A DNA stretch of 64,000 nucleotides from Paenibacillus tritici (GTDB taxonomy: Bacteria > Bacillota > Bacilli > Paenibacillales > Paenibacillaceae). The notes beneath the pieces are model-generated. The model did no database searches, was not told the origin of the DNA, and saw only the letters and a program-made list of their open reading frames with translations. Shown in pieces: positions 1-8,421 of this stretch. Location: NCBI RefSeq assembly GCF_013204885.1, contig NZ_JABMKX010000001.1, positions 601,284-665,283 on the forward strand, written 5' to 3'. Made by a program: the position numbers and the translations under genes. Within the stretch, counting starts at the first letter, position 1. Every line of letters starts with the position of its first letter.

Positions 1-2
1 AT

Positions 3-2105
3 CTGGAGCGGGTACCCAGCATTCACTGGTGGAAGGACGGCAAGGAAGAGAAGGATCTGCCGCTTGAGGCTCTGGTGGAACGTAACCCCGAGGTGCTGCT
101 GGTGGATGGTCTGGCGCACCGCAATCGTGAAGAGGCCCGCTTCCAGACACGGCTGGAGGACATCCGGTATCTGATGGATCAGGGCATCAGTGTGATCACT
201 ACTATCAATGTCTATGAGCTGGCCGGTGTAGGTGAGCAAATCTATGAGATGACCGGCATCCGTGCGGAAGAGACGGTCCCGCTGAACACTTTGGAATCGG
301 CTGACGAGGTGCGGCTGATTGACGTCTCTCCGGAGACGATCCTGAAGCGGCTGGAGGAGGGCGTGCTTGGTGAGGGGGCCCATCCGGCGCTGTCCCGCCG
401 GGGCAATCTTGGTGTACTCCGTGAGCTGTCACTGCGGCTGATGGCAGAGGGGGTCAATGATTCACTGGAGAAGCACCGGGAGGCAGAGGGGTTGATCGGT
501 CCCTCCGGCGCAACCGAGCGGATTCTGGTCTCGGCGCAGTATCATTGGAATGGTTCTCTGTATATAAGAAGGGGACAGCAGATCGCCAAGCGGCTGAACG
601 GTGATCTGATTATCGTGACCTTCCTCTTGCGCGGCCGTCCGCTGACCAAGGATCAGCAGGTATTCAAACGCTCCATTCTCAAGCTGACAGAGCGGATTCA
701 TGCCCGGTTCGAAGAGCTGGAGGTGCTCCGCCTGCGGCTGCTGCCCTCCATGCTGGTGCGTTATGCCATTCAGAATAATGTCACCAGAATTGTGATGGGC
801 CATTCGCAGAAAAGCCGCTGGCAGGAGAAGTGGCAGGGCTCCATCGCAAGCCGTGTCCTGCGGCGGACGCGGAATATAGATGTGTTCCTGATGGCAGACC
901 GCGCGGAGCAGGACGGTGAACGGATTCTGCCGGTCCGGGCAGCCCCGAAGGAGACTGCAGAACCGTTCCACCGTCTAACCACCCAGGAGCTGGAGAAGAA
1001 GATCGAGCATATCCGCCGGGGAACCTTCAAGGTATATATCGGCTCAGCCCCCGGAGTTGGCAAAACGTACAAAATGCTTCAGGAAGGCAACCTGCTCCGC
1101 AGCAGGGGAATTGATGTGGTCATCGGGCTGCTGGAGACCCACGGCAGGGAGGAAACCAGGCAGCAGGTAGGCGGATTAACGCTGATCCCCAGAGCGCGGA
1201 TTCCGTATCAGTCTACGGAGCTTACCGAGATGGATACCGAAGCGATCATCGCCCGGCATCCCGAGGTAGTGCTGGTGGATGAGCTTGCCCATACTAATGT
1301 TCCCGGAAGCATCACGAGGAAACGGTATGAGGATGTCATCCGGCTGCTGGAGAACGGAATCTCTGTCATTACCACCGTCAATGTGCAGCATCTGGAGAGC
1401 CTGAACGATGCAGTGGAGCAGTTAACCGGTGTGCGGGTCCGCGAGACGGTGCCGGATGCGATTCTGCGGATGGCGAGCGAGGTGGAGCTGATCGACGTTA
1501 CGCCGCAGATGCTGCAGCAGCGGATGCGGGAAGGGAAGATCTACGCGCAGGAGAAAGTCAATCAGGCCCTGGAGTCCTTCTTCCGGATCGGCAATCTGAT
1601 CGCGCTGCGGGAGCTGGCCCTGCGCGAGATTGCCGATGATGTGGATGAGCGCCTGGAGGCCTGGGAACGGGAGCCTGCCCTGCGCGGCCCTTGGAGCAGA
1701 CGGGAAGTCATCTTCGTCTGCGTGGATACGGGCCCGCAGGCCGAGCGGCTCATCCGGCGCGGGTTCCGGATCGCACACCGCCTCAAAGCCGAATGGCATG
1801 TGCATTATGTACAATGCTCCCGCATACGGACACCGGAAGAGCAGAAGCGGCTGGATACGCTGAGGCATCTGACGGAGCGGCTGGGCGGCGTGATGGACAT
1901 CACCGAGGCGGGAAGCCGCAAGCATCTGCATAAGCATCTGCTCCAGCGGATGAATGACAGGCAGACTACACAGCTGATCATCGGACAGTCACGCAGGCAT
2001 TGGGCGTATAGCCTGTTCTCGGCAAGCTTCGTCCATTATTTGCTGCGGCACGCCCGGCATATGGATATGCTGATCGTGGCGGTCCATACGCAGATCACGG
2101 AATGA
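3..2105 (+). CDS. KdpD-like protein with two sensor/USP modules, no kinase (5' partial)
   Basis: The reading frame is open from base 3, so the start lies upstream of the window. About 700 residues are visible. Residues about 1-125 are the end of a first KdpD sensor domain, with VDGLAHRN where family members have DELAHTN. A USP-like domain follows (about 145-285). A complete second KdpD sensor domain begins near residue 320, with Walker A GSAPGVGKT (about 347) and an intact VDELAHTNVPG, followed by a second USP-like domain to the C-terminus. No transmembrane segments, HAMP, HisKA or ATPase domain follow; the gene ends at TGA 2103-2105. KdpD sensor/USP regions respond to K+ status and, in some Firmicutes, to c-di-AMP. 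Kinase-less KdpD proteins are known beside kdpABC, so kdpABC may lie upstream (inference). The duplication is the odd feature. Confidence 0.85.
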   Translation: MERVPSIHWWKDGKEEKDLPLEALVERNPEVLLVDGLAHRNREEARFQTRLEDIRYLMDQGISVITTINVYELAGVGEQIYEMTGIRAEETVPLNTLESADEVRLIDVSPETILKRLEEGVLGEGAHPALSRRGNLGVLRELSLRLMAEGVNDSLEKHREAEGLIGPSGATERILVSAQYHWNGSLYIRRGQQIAKRLNGDLIIVTFLLRGRPLTKDQQVFKRSILKLTERIHARFEELEVLRLRLLPSMLVRYAIQNNVTRIVMGHSQKSRWQEKWQGSIASRVLRRTRNIDVFLMADRAEQDGERILPVRAAPKETAEPFHRLTTQELEKKIEHIRRGTFKVYIGSAPGVGKTYKMLQEGNLLRSRGIDVVIGLLETHGREETRQQVGGLTLIPRARIPYQSTELTEMDTEAIIARHPEVVLVDELAHTNVPGSITRKRYEDVIRLLENGISVITTVNVQHLESLNDAVEQLTGVRVRETVPDAILRMASEVELIDVTPQMLQQRMREGKIYAQEKVNQALESFFRIGNLIALRELALREIADDVDERLEAWEREPALRGPWSRREVIFVCVDTGPQAERLIRRGFRIAHRLKAEWHVHYVQCSRIRTPEEQKRLDTLRHLTERLGGVMDITEAGSRKHLHKHLLQRMNDRQTTQLIIGQSRRHWAYSLFSASFVHYLLRHARHMDMLIVAVHTQITE

Positions 2106-2219
2106 CCAGTGCGGACCGGACCGGCCGGTAATAATGTACAATGACCCCCGGTTTGTTCAATAATTGACATCCACCCCACCATTGGCAATTGTACTATTTC
2201 GTATCCCCTGCTAATCTAA

Positions 2220-2233
2220 TGAACAGATGTTCA
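2220..2233. promoter_or_regulatory. inverted repeat, candidate operator
   Basis: TGAACA-GA-TGTTCA is a perfect 6-bp inverted repeat with a 2-nt centre, 39 nt before the ATG at 2272. A TTGACA-like hexamer lies at 2164-2169, but no convincing -10 at normal spacing goes with it. The dyad could bind a dimeric regulator of the downstream reductase. No regulator gene is adjacent in the window, so this is only a candidate. Confidence 0.35.
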
Positions 2234-2271
2234 TAAAAGGACAAATGTTTGAATTCGAGAGGGGATACGAT

Positions 2272-3219
2272 ATGCGTATATTAGTTATGGGTGCGGGGGT
2301 TCTGGGCAGTTATTTGGCGCATGTCCTGATACGGGGCGGGAATGATGTGACGGTGCTCGCCCGAACGAAGCGGGCGGCCCAATTGCAGCAGGATGGTCTG
2401 GTCATCCGGCATTATTTTCAGCGCAGAACGACGGTAGACCAAGTGAAGGTGGTCTCCGAGCTGCGGGCGGAGGATATCTATGATCTGATCTTTGTGGTGA
2501 TGAAATACAATGACTTCCCGGCGGTGCTGCCGGCTCTGGCGGACAACGGGAGCGCGAATATTGTGCTGGTCGGCAATAATGGGGATACCCGCGGAATGCA
2601 GCAGTTCTTCAAGGACAACAGCCGGGTTCCCCAGAACATAGCCTTCGGTTTCCAGCTTAACGGGGGAATCCGTGAGGCAGATGGACGTGTAATCTGTATA
2701 CGGGCCGGCAGTCAAATGGTGCTGGGCAGTCTTGAGGGTGAGGTTCCGTTCAAGCCACTGCTCACCCGGGCCTTCCGGCAGACGAAGTATAAGCTGGATT
2801 ATTCTGAGGATATCAATGCTTGGCTCCTGAGCCATATCGTTCCCATTGTAGCGATCAATTCGGTCAATTATCTTCATGATTTCGACTTGTCCCAGGCGGC
2901 CAAGGACAGTGCACGCTGGAAACAGGCGGTTGCCGCGATGGATGAAGGGTTCAGCGTTCTCGCCAAGCTGGGGATTCGAACCAATCCCGCCTCTCTTGTG
3001 AACGGGGTCAAGCGGCATCCGGCCTTAGTCTATCGGGGGTTGAAAGTAGTGCACAGACTGCCCTTCATGAAGCTGATAGACGGCACCTTCGGTGAACTAT
3101 CTGCGCTCTACCGGGCTTTTGAATCTGTACAGCAGCAAGCGGGGCTGCCCACCCCGGCCTGGGATGATCTCAAGCAGCAGGCCTTCAGGAAAGATGCCCT
3201 GGAGCAGGCTGAAGGCTGA
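2272..3219 (+). CDS. ketopantoate reductase family protein (PanE/ApbA-like)
   Basis: A 315-residue protein beginning MRILVMGAGVLGSYLAHVL, a Rossmann fold with the GxGxxG dinucleotide motif. VGNNGDT and a helical C-terminal half fit the ApbA/PanE fold. Family members reduce 2-dehydropantoate or related 2-oxo acids with NADPH. The ATG at 2272 is preferred over one 45 nt upstream because it has a good ribosome site (GAGAGGGG) and starts directly at the Rossmann strand. The gene is monocistronic: a candidate operator precedes it and a strong terminator follows. There are no pantothenate genes nearby, so it could be a paralogue with another 2-oxo-acid substrate. Family is firm; substrate is unknown. 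Confidence 0.8.
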   Translation: MRILVMGAGVLGSYLAHVLIRGGNDVTVLARTKRAAQLQQDGLVIRHYFQRRTTVDQVKVVSELRAEDIYDLIFVVMKYNDFPAVLPALADNGSANIVLVGNNGDTRGMQQFFKDNSRVPQNIAFGFQLNGGIREADGRVICIRAGSQMVLGSLEGEVPFKPLLTRAFRQTKYKLDYSEDINAWLLSHIVPIVAINSVNYLHDFDLSQAAKDSARWKQAVAAMDEGFSVLAKLGIRTNPASLVNGVKRHPALVYRGLKVVHRLPFMKLIDGTFGELSALYRAFESVQQQAGLPTPAWDDLKQQAFRKDALEQAEG

Positions 3220-3265
3220 TTCTTCCGGTAATGCAGGTGAACGGCTGACAATAGCTCCTTAACTG

Positions 3266-3313
3266 AACAGCCTATGAAGCTCCGCAGCGGCGGGGCTCCA
3301 TAGGCTGTTTCGT
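3266..3313 (+). terminator. intrinsic terminator after the reductase gene
   Basis: A long hairpin pairs AACAGCCTATGAAGCTCCGC with GCGGGGCTCCATAGGCTGTT (one mismatch) around a short AGCG loop. A short T run follows, so this is a probable rho-independent terminator that separates the reductase from the next operon. Confidence 0.75.
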
Positions 3314-3321
3314 CATGTCTC

Positions 3322-3385
3322 TTGACAATGACATGAATCAGGAGATACATTGGTATACATGAGACATCCGTATACAATTGTATAC
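3322..3385 (+). promoter_or_regulatory. promoter with GTATAC palindrome operator
   Basis: TTGACA at 3322-3327 can serve as -35, with a TACATT-like -10 about 18 nt on. A perfect 16-bp palindrome GTATACAATTGTATAC lies at 3370-3385, and a further GTATAC half occurs at 3353-3358. The palindrome is just upstream of the ribosome site AAGGAGTG of the next gene. This is a good candidate operator for a dimeric repressor of the nitroreductase/ABC-exporter operon. The regulator itself is not recognisable in the window. Confidence 0.55.
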
Positions 3386-3404
3386 ATCTAAGGAGTGATT
3401 CACT

Positions 3405-3740
3405 ATGCACGAAGGCAAACATGAGCCTGGAGGACATAAGGGGGCGAGAGAGACGGGTCACCCTTTCCATGAAGAGGGCAAGCGGGGCTTCCGCAGCGCC
3501 CAGACCTTCCGCCGCGGCCGGGCGCTTGCTTTTCTGGAACGGCTGTATGTCAAACGTTCGACGTTGCTGCAGCAGCTGAACCAGCCGGAATTCCAAGAGA
3601 TCAGGCAGATAATCAGCGGTGAGCTTAAGGCAACGGACGGGATTATCCAGGAATTCATTCAGGCCTTCGAGCTGCGTGAAGTGCTGGCTGAACAAGAACT
3701 TACTATTGAAGGAGCGATACCCAACCATGACAACCCTTGA
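3405..3740 (+). CDS. small His-rich conserved hypothetical protein
   Basis: A 111-residue protein I cannot assign to a named family. The first 25 residues are rich in His, Gly and Glu (HEGKHEPGGHKGARETGH). A basic stretch (QTFRRGRALAFLERLYVKR) and two predicted amphipathic helices follow (LLQQLNQPEFQEIRQII and ATDGIIQEFIQAFELRE). It has no signal peptide or membrane segment. The strong ribosome site AAGGAGTG and its 14-nt overlap with the nitroreductase gene support it as real and translationally coupled. It is the first gene of an operon that continues into a nitroreductase and a two-gene ABC exporter. The His-rich start hints at metal binding, or the protein may be a small regulator or exporter accessory, but nothing in the sequence decides this. 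Confidence 0.65.
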   Translation: MHEGKHEPGGHKGARETGHPFHEEGKRGFRSAQTFRRGRALAFLERLYVKRSTLLQQLNQPEFQEIRQIISGELKATDGIIQEFIQAFELREVLAEQELTIEGAIPNHDNP

Positions 3741-4212
3741 GACGATCCAGACCCGAAGAACAATTAAGGCCTTCAAGCCAGACCCCATCCCGGAGAATGA
3801 GCTGAATACCTGGCTGGAAGCTGCCAGCTATGCCCCCAACCACCGGATGAATGAGCCCTGGGAGCTGCTGTTCATTGGACCCGAGACCCGGGCTGCATTG
3901 AACCACAAAACAGATTTCGGCGGCGCGCCCGTACTGATTGGAGTTGTATCCAAGCCTGCAGCTAGTGTAGTGGAGCGCGAAGAGAACATCATGGCGGTGT
4001 CCTGTTATATCCAGAACTTTATGCTGGCGGCCCATGAGGCAGGAGCAGGTGTGTTCTGGTCGTCCTTAGGCGGTACGGCCCGGGGCCATGAGGTGCTGGG
4101 CATTCCCGGAGAGCAGGATGTAATCGCTGTGCTCGCCGTTGGTTATCCCCAGGAGATTCCTGCGGCCAAGGAGAGAACGCCAATCACTGATAAGATTAGC
4201 TATTTACCTTAA
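3727..4212 (+). CDS. nitroreductase family protein
   Basis: A 161-residue protein beginning MTTLETIQTRRTIKAFKP, the usual N-terminus of FMN-binding nitroreductases: an R-R-T/S-x-R/K-x-F motif that contacts FMN phosphate. APNHRMNEPWE and the VGYP segment near the end match small YdjA/YfhC-like members. It is shorter than the typical 185-220 residues. The ATG at 3727 has a GAAGGAG ribosome site and overlaps the previous gene by 14 nt. These flavoenzymes reduce nitroaromatics, quinones or other electrophiles with NAD(P)H. Its operon with an exporter suggests detoxification, which is inference. Confidence 0.8.
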   Translation: MTTLETIQTRRTIKAFKPDPIPENELNTWLEAASYAPNHRMNEPWELLFIGPETRAALNHKTDFGGAPVLIGVVSKPAASVVEREENIMAVSCYIQNFMLAAHEAGAGVFWSSLGGTARGHEVLGIPGEQDVIAVLAVGYPQEIPAAKERTPITDKISYLP

Positions 4213-4244
4213 ATTTTACCCTTGATGAGATGAAGGTGAACGGA

Positions 4245-5990
4245 ATGTGGAAGCTCAGAGGGTTCATGAAGCCGTACCTCCTCTGGAGCGTGCTCGCCCC
4301 GCTGTTAATGGTACTTGAAGTCGTGATGGACCTGCTGCAGCCTGCACTTATGGCCAGCATCGTGGATGAAGGCCTGATGAAAAATGATGTATCGCATATC
4401 CTCACCACAGGCGGAATTATGGTTGGAATTGCTATCATCGGTATGGCCGGAGGTGTGGGCTGTGCGGTATGTGCGAGCATCGCTTCACAGAATTTCGGCA
4501 ATGATCTGCGGATCAAGCTGTTTGAACATGTTCAGAGCTTCTCGAACCGCAATCTGGACCGGCTGAAGACAGGGTCACTGATCACCCGGCTGACGAACGA
4601 TGTCGTGCAGCTCCAGACCTTCGTGCAGATGATCCTGCGCAGCTTCGTGCGGTCCCCGCTGCTGCTGGTCGGCAGTCTGGTGATGGCGGTCATGATCAGC
4701 CCGTCCCTGGCGATGATCCTGCTGGCAGCGGTGCCGCTGCTGTTCGTCCTGCTGTATGTGCTGATCCGGCTTTCTTTTCCGCTGTTCGCACGGATGCAGG
4801 AGAAGCTGGACGGAGTAAGCAATGTGCTGCAGGAGAATCTCTCCGGTATCCGCGTGATCAAAGCCTTCGTACGCGCAGACCATGAGCAGAAGCGGTTCGA
4901 TACCGCCAATACCGGCTATACCGATACCGGCATCCGGGCGATCCGCCTGATGGCACTGAATATGCCGTTAATGATGCTGATTCTGAACGCCAGCATCATT
5001 GCTGTACTCTGGTTCGGCGGGCTGCAGAACTGGGGTGGCACCCTTCCCGTTGGTGAACTGATTGCTTTCATTAACTACGTTACCCAATTGCTCATGTCTA
5101 TGATGATGCTGAGCACGATGCTTGCTTTCGTATCACGGGCTAAGGTGTCGGGGGACCGCGTGAATGAAGTATTTGCTGCCTCTAGTGAAATCATTGAAGG
5201 GCCTGCGGCGAATCGTGAAGCCATTACACTCGGGCGGATTGAATTCAAGAATGTCTCCTTCGCATATGACCGTGCCGATGAGAATCTGGTGCTGGAGGAT
5301 ATCAGCTTCGTGGCAAGTCCTGGAGAAACGGTCGCTATTCTGGGGGCCACGGGTGCAGGCAAGTCTACCCTGGTCAGTCTGATCCCAAGGTTCTACGAGG
5401 TATTATCGGGTGCTGTTGTCATTGACGGGATAGACATCCGGGAGATTGGCATAGACCATCTGCGCAGCCGGATTGGCTTCGTGATGCAGCAGTCGCTGCT
5501 GTTCAGCGGCAGTATCAGGGATAATATCCGCTACGGCCGTCCGGAAGCAACGGATGCAGAGGTGGAGCAGGTGGCGATTGCCGCTGAAGCCGATGCTTTT
5601 ATCCGCGCGCTGCCGCAAGGCTATGACACTCTGCTGGGCCAGCGGGGTGTCAATCTGTCAGGCGGACAGAAGCAGCGTCTGTCTATTGCCCGTGCGCTGC
5701 TGATCAAGCCGGCGATTCTGATCCTGGACGACAGCACCAGTGCACTCGATGCGGTTACCGAAGCAAGAATTCGCACGCTGCTGAAGACGGAGCTTCAGGA
5801 CTGTACGGTGGTTATGATTGCCCAGCGTGTGTCTTCCATCATTGATGCCGACCGGATTGTCATCCTGGAGAACGGCCGGATCGCTGCCCAGGGTACCCAT
5901 ACAGAGTTAATGGCAGACAGCGAGATTTACCGGGATATCCGCCATTCGCAGCTCAGGGAAGAGGAGGCGCCGTATGTCCAGACAACCTAA
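4245..5990 (+). CDS. ABC exporter half-transporter with degenerate catalytic site (subunit 1)
   Basis: A 581-residue type IV ABC exporter: six-helix membrane domain (about residues 10-310), then a nucleotide-binding domain. Walker A GATGAGKST is at about 367 and the signature LSGGQKQRLS is intact. The Walker B reads ILILDDSTSALD, with Asp in place of the catalytic Glu, and the switch position reads IAQRVSS, with Gln instead of His. These changes are the known mark of the non-catalytic site in heterodimeric exporters such as BmrCD, LmrCD and TM287/288. The ATG at 4245 is chosen because GAAGGTG precedes it; an ATG 15 nt upstream lacks a good site. It overlaps the partner gene by 17 nt. Substrate unknown; a drug or toxic product is likely given the nitroreductase. 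Confidence 0.88.
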   Translation: MWKLRGFMKPYLLWSVLAPLLMVLEVVMDLLQPALMASIVDEGLMKNDVSHILTTGGIMVGIAIIGMAGGVGCAVCASIASQNFGNDLRIKLFEHVQSFSNRNLDRLKTGSLITRLTNDVVQLQTFVQMILRSFVRSPLLLVGSLVMAVMISPSLAMILLAAVPLLFVLLYVLIRLSFPLFARMQEKLDGVSNVLQENLSGIRVIKAFVRADHEQKRFDTANTGYTDTGIRAIRLMALNMPLMMLILNASIIAVLWFGGLQNWGGTLPVGELIAFINYVTQLLMSMMMLSTMLAFVSRAKVSGDRVNEVFAASSEIIEGPAANREAITLGRIEFKNVSFAYDRADENLVLEDISFVASPGETVAILGATGAGKSTLVSLIPRFYEVLSGAVVIDGIDIREIGIDHLRSRIGFVMQQSLLFSGSIRDNIRYGRPEATDAEVEQVAIAAEADAFIRALPQGYDTLLGQRGVNLSGGQKQRLSIARALLIKPAILILDDSTSALDAVTEARIRTLLKTELQDCTVVMIAQRVSSIIDADRIVILENGRIAAQGTHTELMADSEIYRDIRHSQLREEEAPYVQTT

Positions 5991-7815
5991 GCAAGAACAG
6001 GCTCCCGGCGGGCCTGGCGGATTAGGCGGAGGACCTCACGGCCGTGCTGGTGTGGTACCCAAGGTACGCGCGAAGAACAGCAAGGCCACAATTACACGTA
6101 TCTGGTCTTATCTGAACCGTCAACGGACGGGTCTCATTATGGTCTATGTATTCACCATTCTGAATGCTGTTCTTGCCCTGATCGGTCCTTATCTGCTCGG
6201 AAAAGCTATAGATACCGCGATTCTTCCGCGGGATTACGGGCTGCTTGTCCGCTTCTGCCTCCTGCTGGGCGGCATTTATCTCCTGGGCAGCGCAGTCTCG
6301 TGGGTGCAGGCTTATGTAATGACCTCCGTGTCCCAGCGGACGGTGTATGAGCTGCGCCGGGATCTGTTCGCCAAATATCAGGAGCTGCCGGTCAGCTTCT
6401 TCGACACCCATGCCAACGGTGAGCTGATGAGCCGCGCCACCAATGATATTGACAATGTGTCTAACTCGCTCAATCAGAGTGTGACCCAGCTGCTGAACAG
6501 TCTGATCACCCTTAGCGGTTCTCTGGTCATTATGCTGATGCTGAATGTTCCGCTGACAGGTGTTGCCCTGGCAACGATCCCCCTGGTCGTGCTGGCGAGC
6601 CGCCGGATTACCGGCTTAAGCCGGATCTACTTCAAGAACCAGCAGCAGCATCTGGGTGAGCTTAACGGCTTCATTGAAGAAGCGGTCAGCGGCCAGAAGG
6701 TGATCAAGCAATACCGCCGGGAAGCAGCGGAGGTCACCAGATTCCGCGGCATAAGCGGCGAACTGAATCAAGCCAGCATTAAGGCGCAGATTGTATCCGG
6801 CCTGGTAGGTCCGGTGATGAACCTGATCAACAACCTGAACTTCGCACTGATTGCCGGAATCGGTGGATTGATGGCCTTCCATGAGCTGGTTACAGTGGGG
6901 GTCATCGTCAGCATGCTGAACTATGCCAAGCAGTTCGGACGGCCGATCTCCGACCTTGCGAACCAGTATAATCTGATCCAATCGGCCATTGCCGGTGCGG
7001 AACGGGTATTTGAAGTGATGGATATGCCTTCGGAGTACAGCGGTGAACAGCCTCAGGAGCTGGCCCGGATACGCGGGGAAGTGATTGCCAGGGATGTGGT
7101 ATTCGGTTATCAGCCGGGTGCACCCATTCTGAACGGTGTAAGCTTCACTGCACAGCCTGGCGAGACCATCGCCCTGGTCGGACCGACCGGGGCCGGGAAG
7201 ACGACTATCGTCAACCTGCTGACCCGCTTCTATGAAGTGAACGGCGGTGAGCTGCTGATCGACGGAAGGGATATCCGGGAGCTCAATAAAAATGAGCTGC
7301 GCCGCCAGCTCGGGATGGTACTCCAGGACGCTCATGTCTTCTCGGGAACCATCCGTGAGAATATCCGCTTCGGCCGCCTGGAGGCCACGGACCAAGAGGT
7401 GGAAGAGGCGGCAAGCCTCGCCAACGTCAGCGGCTTCATTGCCAGAATGCCGCAGGGGTACGATACGCTGCTGGGCACCGACGGCACAACGCTCAGCCAC
7501 GGCCAGCGCCAGCTGTTGACGATTGCCCGTGCCATTCTGGCCGATCCGGCCATCCTCATCCTGGACGAGGCCACCAGCAGCGTGGATACCCGGACAGAAA
7601 TGCATATTCAGCAGGCCATGCGGACGTTGATGAAGGGCCGCACCAGCTTCGTGATCGCCCACCGGCTCAGCACCATTCAGGATGCGGACCGGATTCTGGT
7701 GATCCAGGGCGGACAGATCGCCGAGCAGGGCAGTCACGCGCAGCTCCTTGCCCTGGAAGGTGTCTATTCTGAGCTGTACAACAGCCAGTTCAAGCAAGCT
7801 GGTGAAGCAGGGTAA
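5974..7815 (+). CDS. ABC exporter half-transporter (subunit 2)
   Basis: A 613-residue partner of the preceding protein. It has a Gly/Pro-rich cytosolic N-terminal tail (about 40 residues), a six-helix membrane domain, then a nucleotide-binding domain with Walker A GPTGAGKTT (about 403), canonical Walker B ILILDEATSSVD and H-loop IAHRLST. Its signature motif is altered to LSHGQ. In the heterodimer this altered signature would face the Asp/Gln-substituted site of subunit 1, giving one degenerate and one active ATP site. This complementarity, plus the 17-nt overlap, makes an obligate heterodimer very likely. It ends the operon and is followed by a terminator. Confidence 0.9.
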   Translation: MSRQPKQEQAPGGPGGLGGGPHGRAGVVPKVRAKNSKATITRIWSYLNRQRTGLIMVYVFTILNAVLALIGPYLLGKAIDTAILPRDYGLLVRFCLLLGGIYLLGSAVSWVQAYVMTSVSQRTVYELRRDLFAKYQELPVSFFDTHANGELMSRATNDIDNVSNSLNQSVTQLLNSLITLSGSLVIMLMLNVPLTGVALATIPLVVLASRRITGLSRIYFKNQQQHLGELNGFIEEAVSGQKVIKQYRREAAEVTRFRGISGELNQASIKAQIVSGLVGPVMNLINNLNFALIAGIGGLMAFHELVTVGVIVSMLNYAKQFGRPISDLANQYNLIQSAIAGAERVFEVMDMPSEYSGEQPQELARIRGEVIARDVVFGYQPGAPILNGVSFTAQPGETIALVGPTGAGKTTIVNLLTRFYEVNGGELLIDGRDIRELNKNELRRQLGMVLQDAHVFSGTIRENIRFGRLEATDQEVEEAASLANVSGFIARMPQGYDTLLGTDGTTLSHGQRQLLTIARAILADPAILILDEATSSVDTRTEMHIQQAMRTLMKGRTSFVIAHRLSTIQDADRILVIQGGQIAEQGSHAQLLALEGVYSELYNSQFKQAGEAG

Positions 7816-7848
7816 CCAGGACACCGAAGTATTGTATCATATGAACGT

Positions 7849-7886
7849 AAACAGCGATTCTCCGGTTATTAGAGAATCGCTGTTTT
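7849..7886 (+). terminator. intrinsic terminator of the exporter operon
   Basis: AACAGCGATTCTC and GAGAATCGCTGTT form a 13-bp stem around an 8-nt loop, followed by TTTT. It lies about 35 nt after the exporter stop codon. Confidence 0.85.
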
Positions 7887-7965
7887 GCATTTTGTGCTTA
7901 AGCCGCTATTAGGAATTGTGCTGTTCATGGTTTCGTTATCTTCCAATGTTCCTATTGGTTACAAA

Positions 7966-8193
7966 GTACAAAAATGTGCATTATCCAGCACCACACGGAT
8001 GGAATTCCTGCACGGAATACAACAATGCGCATTATCCAACACCGCGCTGATAGAATTCCTGCACTAATTACAACAATGTGTGTTCTTCAGCCGTGAATCT
8101 CACCGAATTCCTGCAAAAAGTGCAACAATGTGCATTATCTGAGCTCAAACTGATGGAGTTCCTGCAAAAAGTACAACATTTGTATTCAGTGAG
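7966..8193. repeat. tandem repeat array, 51-bp period (array 1)
   Basis: The gene-free stretch 7887-8345 holds about five diverged units of 51 bp. The motif ATGTGCATTATCC or its variants recurs with its T at 7975, 8026, 8077, 8129 and about 8180. GAATTCCTGCA (or GAGTTCCTGCA) recurs at 8002, 8053, 8105 and 8156. Spacing is 51-52 bp. Units are directly adjacent with no unique spacers, so it is not CRISPR. Because 51 is a multiple of three, short ORFs with 17-residue repeats (…CALS…EFLH) appear on both strands, but they have no ribosome sites and are unlikely to be genes. The rest of the gap to the next promoter shows nothing I recognise. Confidence 0.75.
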
Positions 8194-8345
8194 GCTACTT
8201 ACACTCAAACAGCGGGGCGGGCGGAATGATTGTGGAAAAGCGATTGTAACAACGTTCCGTTTGCACAGCGTCCACCCGAGCTCTAACATTTCGCATACTC
8301 CAGCATGGTTTTCAGAACACATTCTCTACCCGATTAACAGCTAAA

Positions 8346-8374
8346 TTTACACCAGGGCACATAAAGGACATAAC
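8346..8374 (+). promoter_or_regulatory. candidate sigma-A promoter for the two-component operon
   Basis: TTTACA (8346-8351), 17-nt spacer, CATAAC (8369-8374), about 48 nt before the TTG start of the response regulator. Both boxes are moderate matches. Confidence 0.45.
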
Positions 8375-8421
8375 ACTAGACTATGCTGAGAGGTATAAAC
8401 GGGTTGAAAGCAGGGAGTATA

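Noticed and set aside
6616..7824. 402-codon ORF antisense to the second exporter subunit
   Set aside because: It mirrors a well-supported ABC gene, shows no domain and has no ribosome site; long antisense ORFs are common in G+C-moderate coding DNA.
7966..8193. Possible CRISPR array or repeat-coding small genes
   Set aside because: Units are directly adjacent, diverged and 51 bp long with no unique spacers and no cas genes. The ORFs across them lack ribosome sites and exist because the period is divisible by three.
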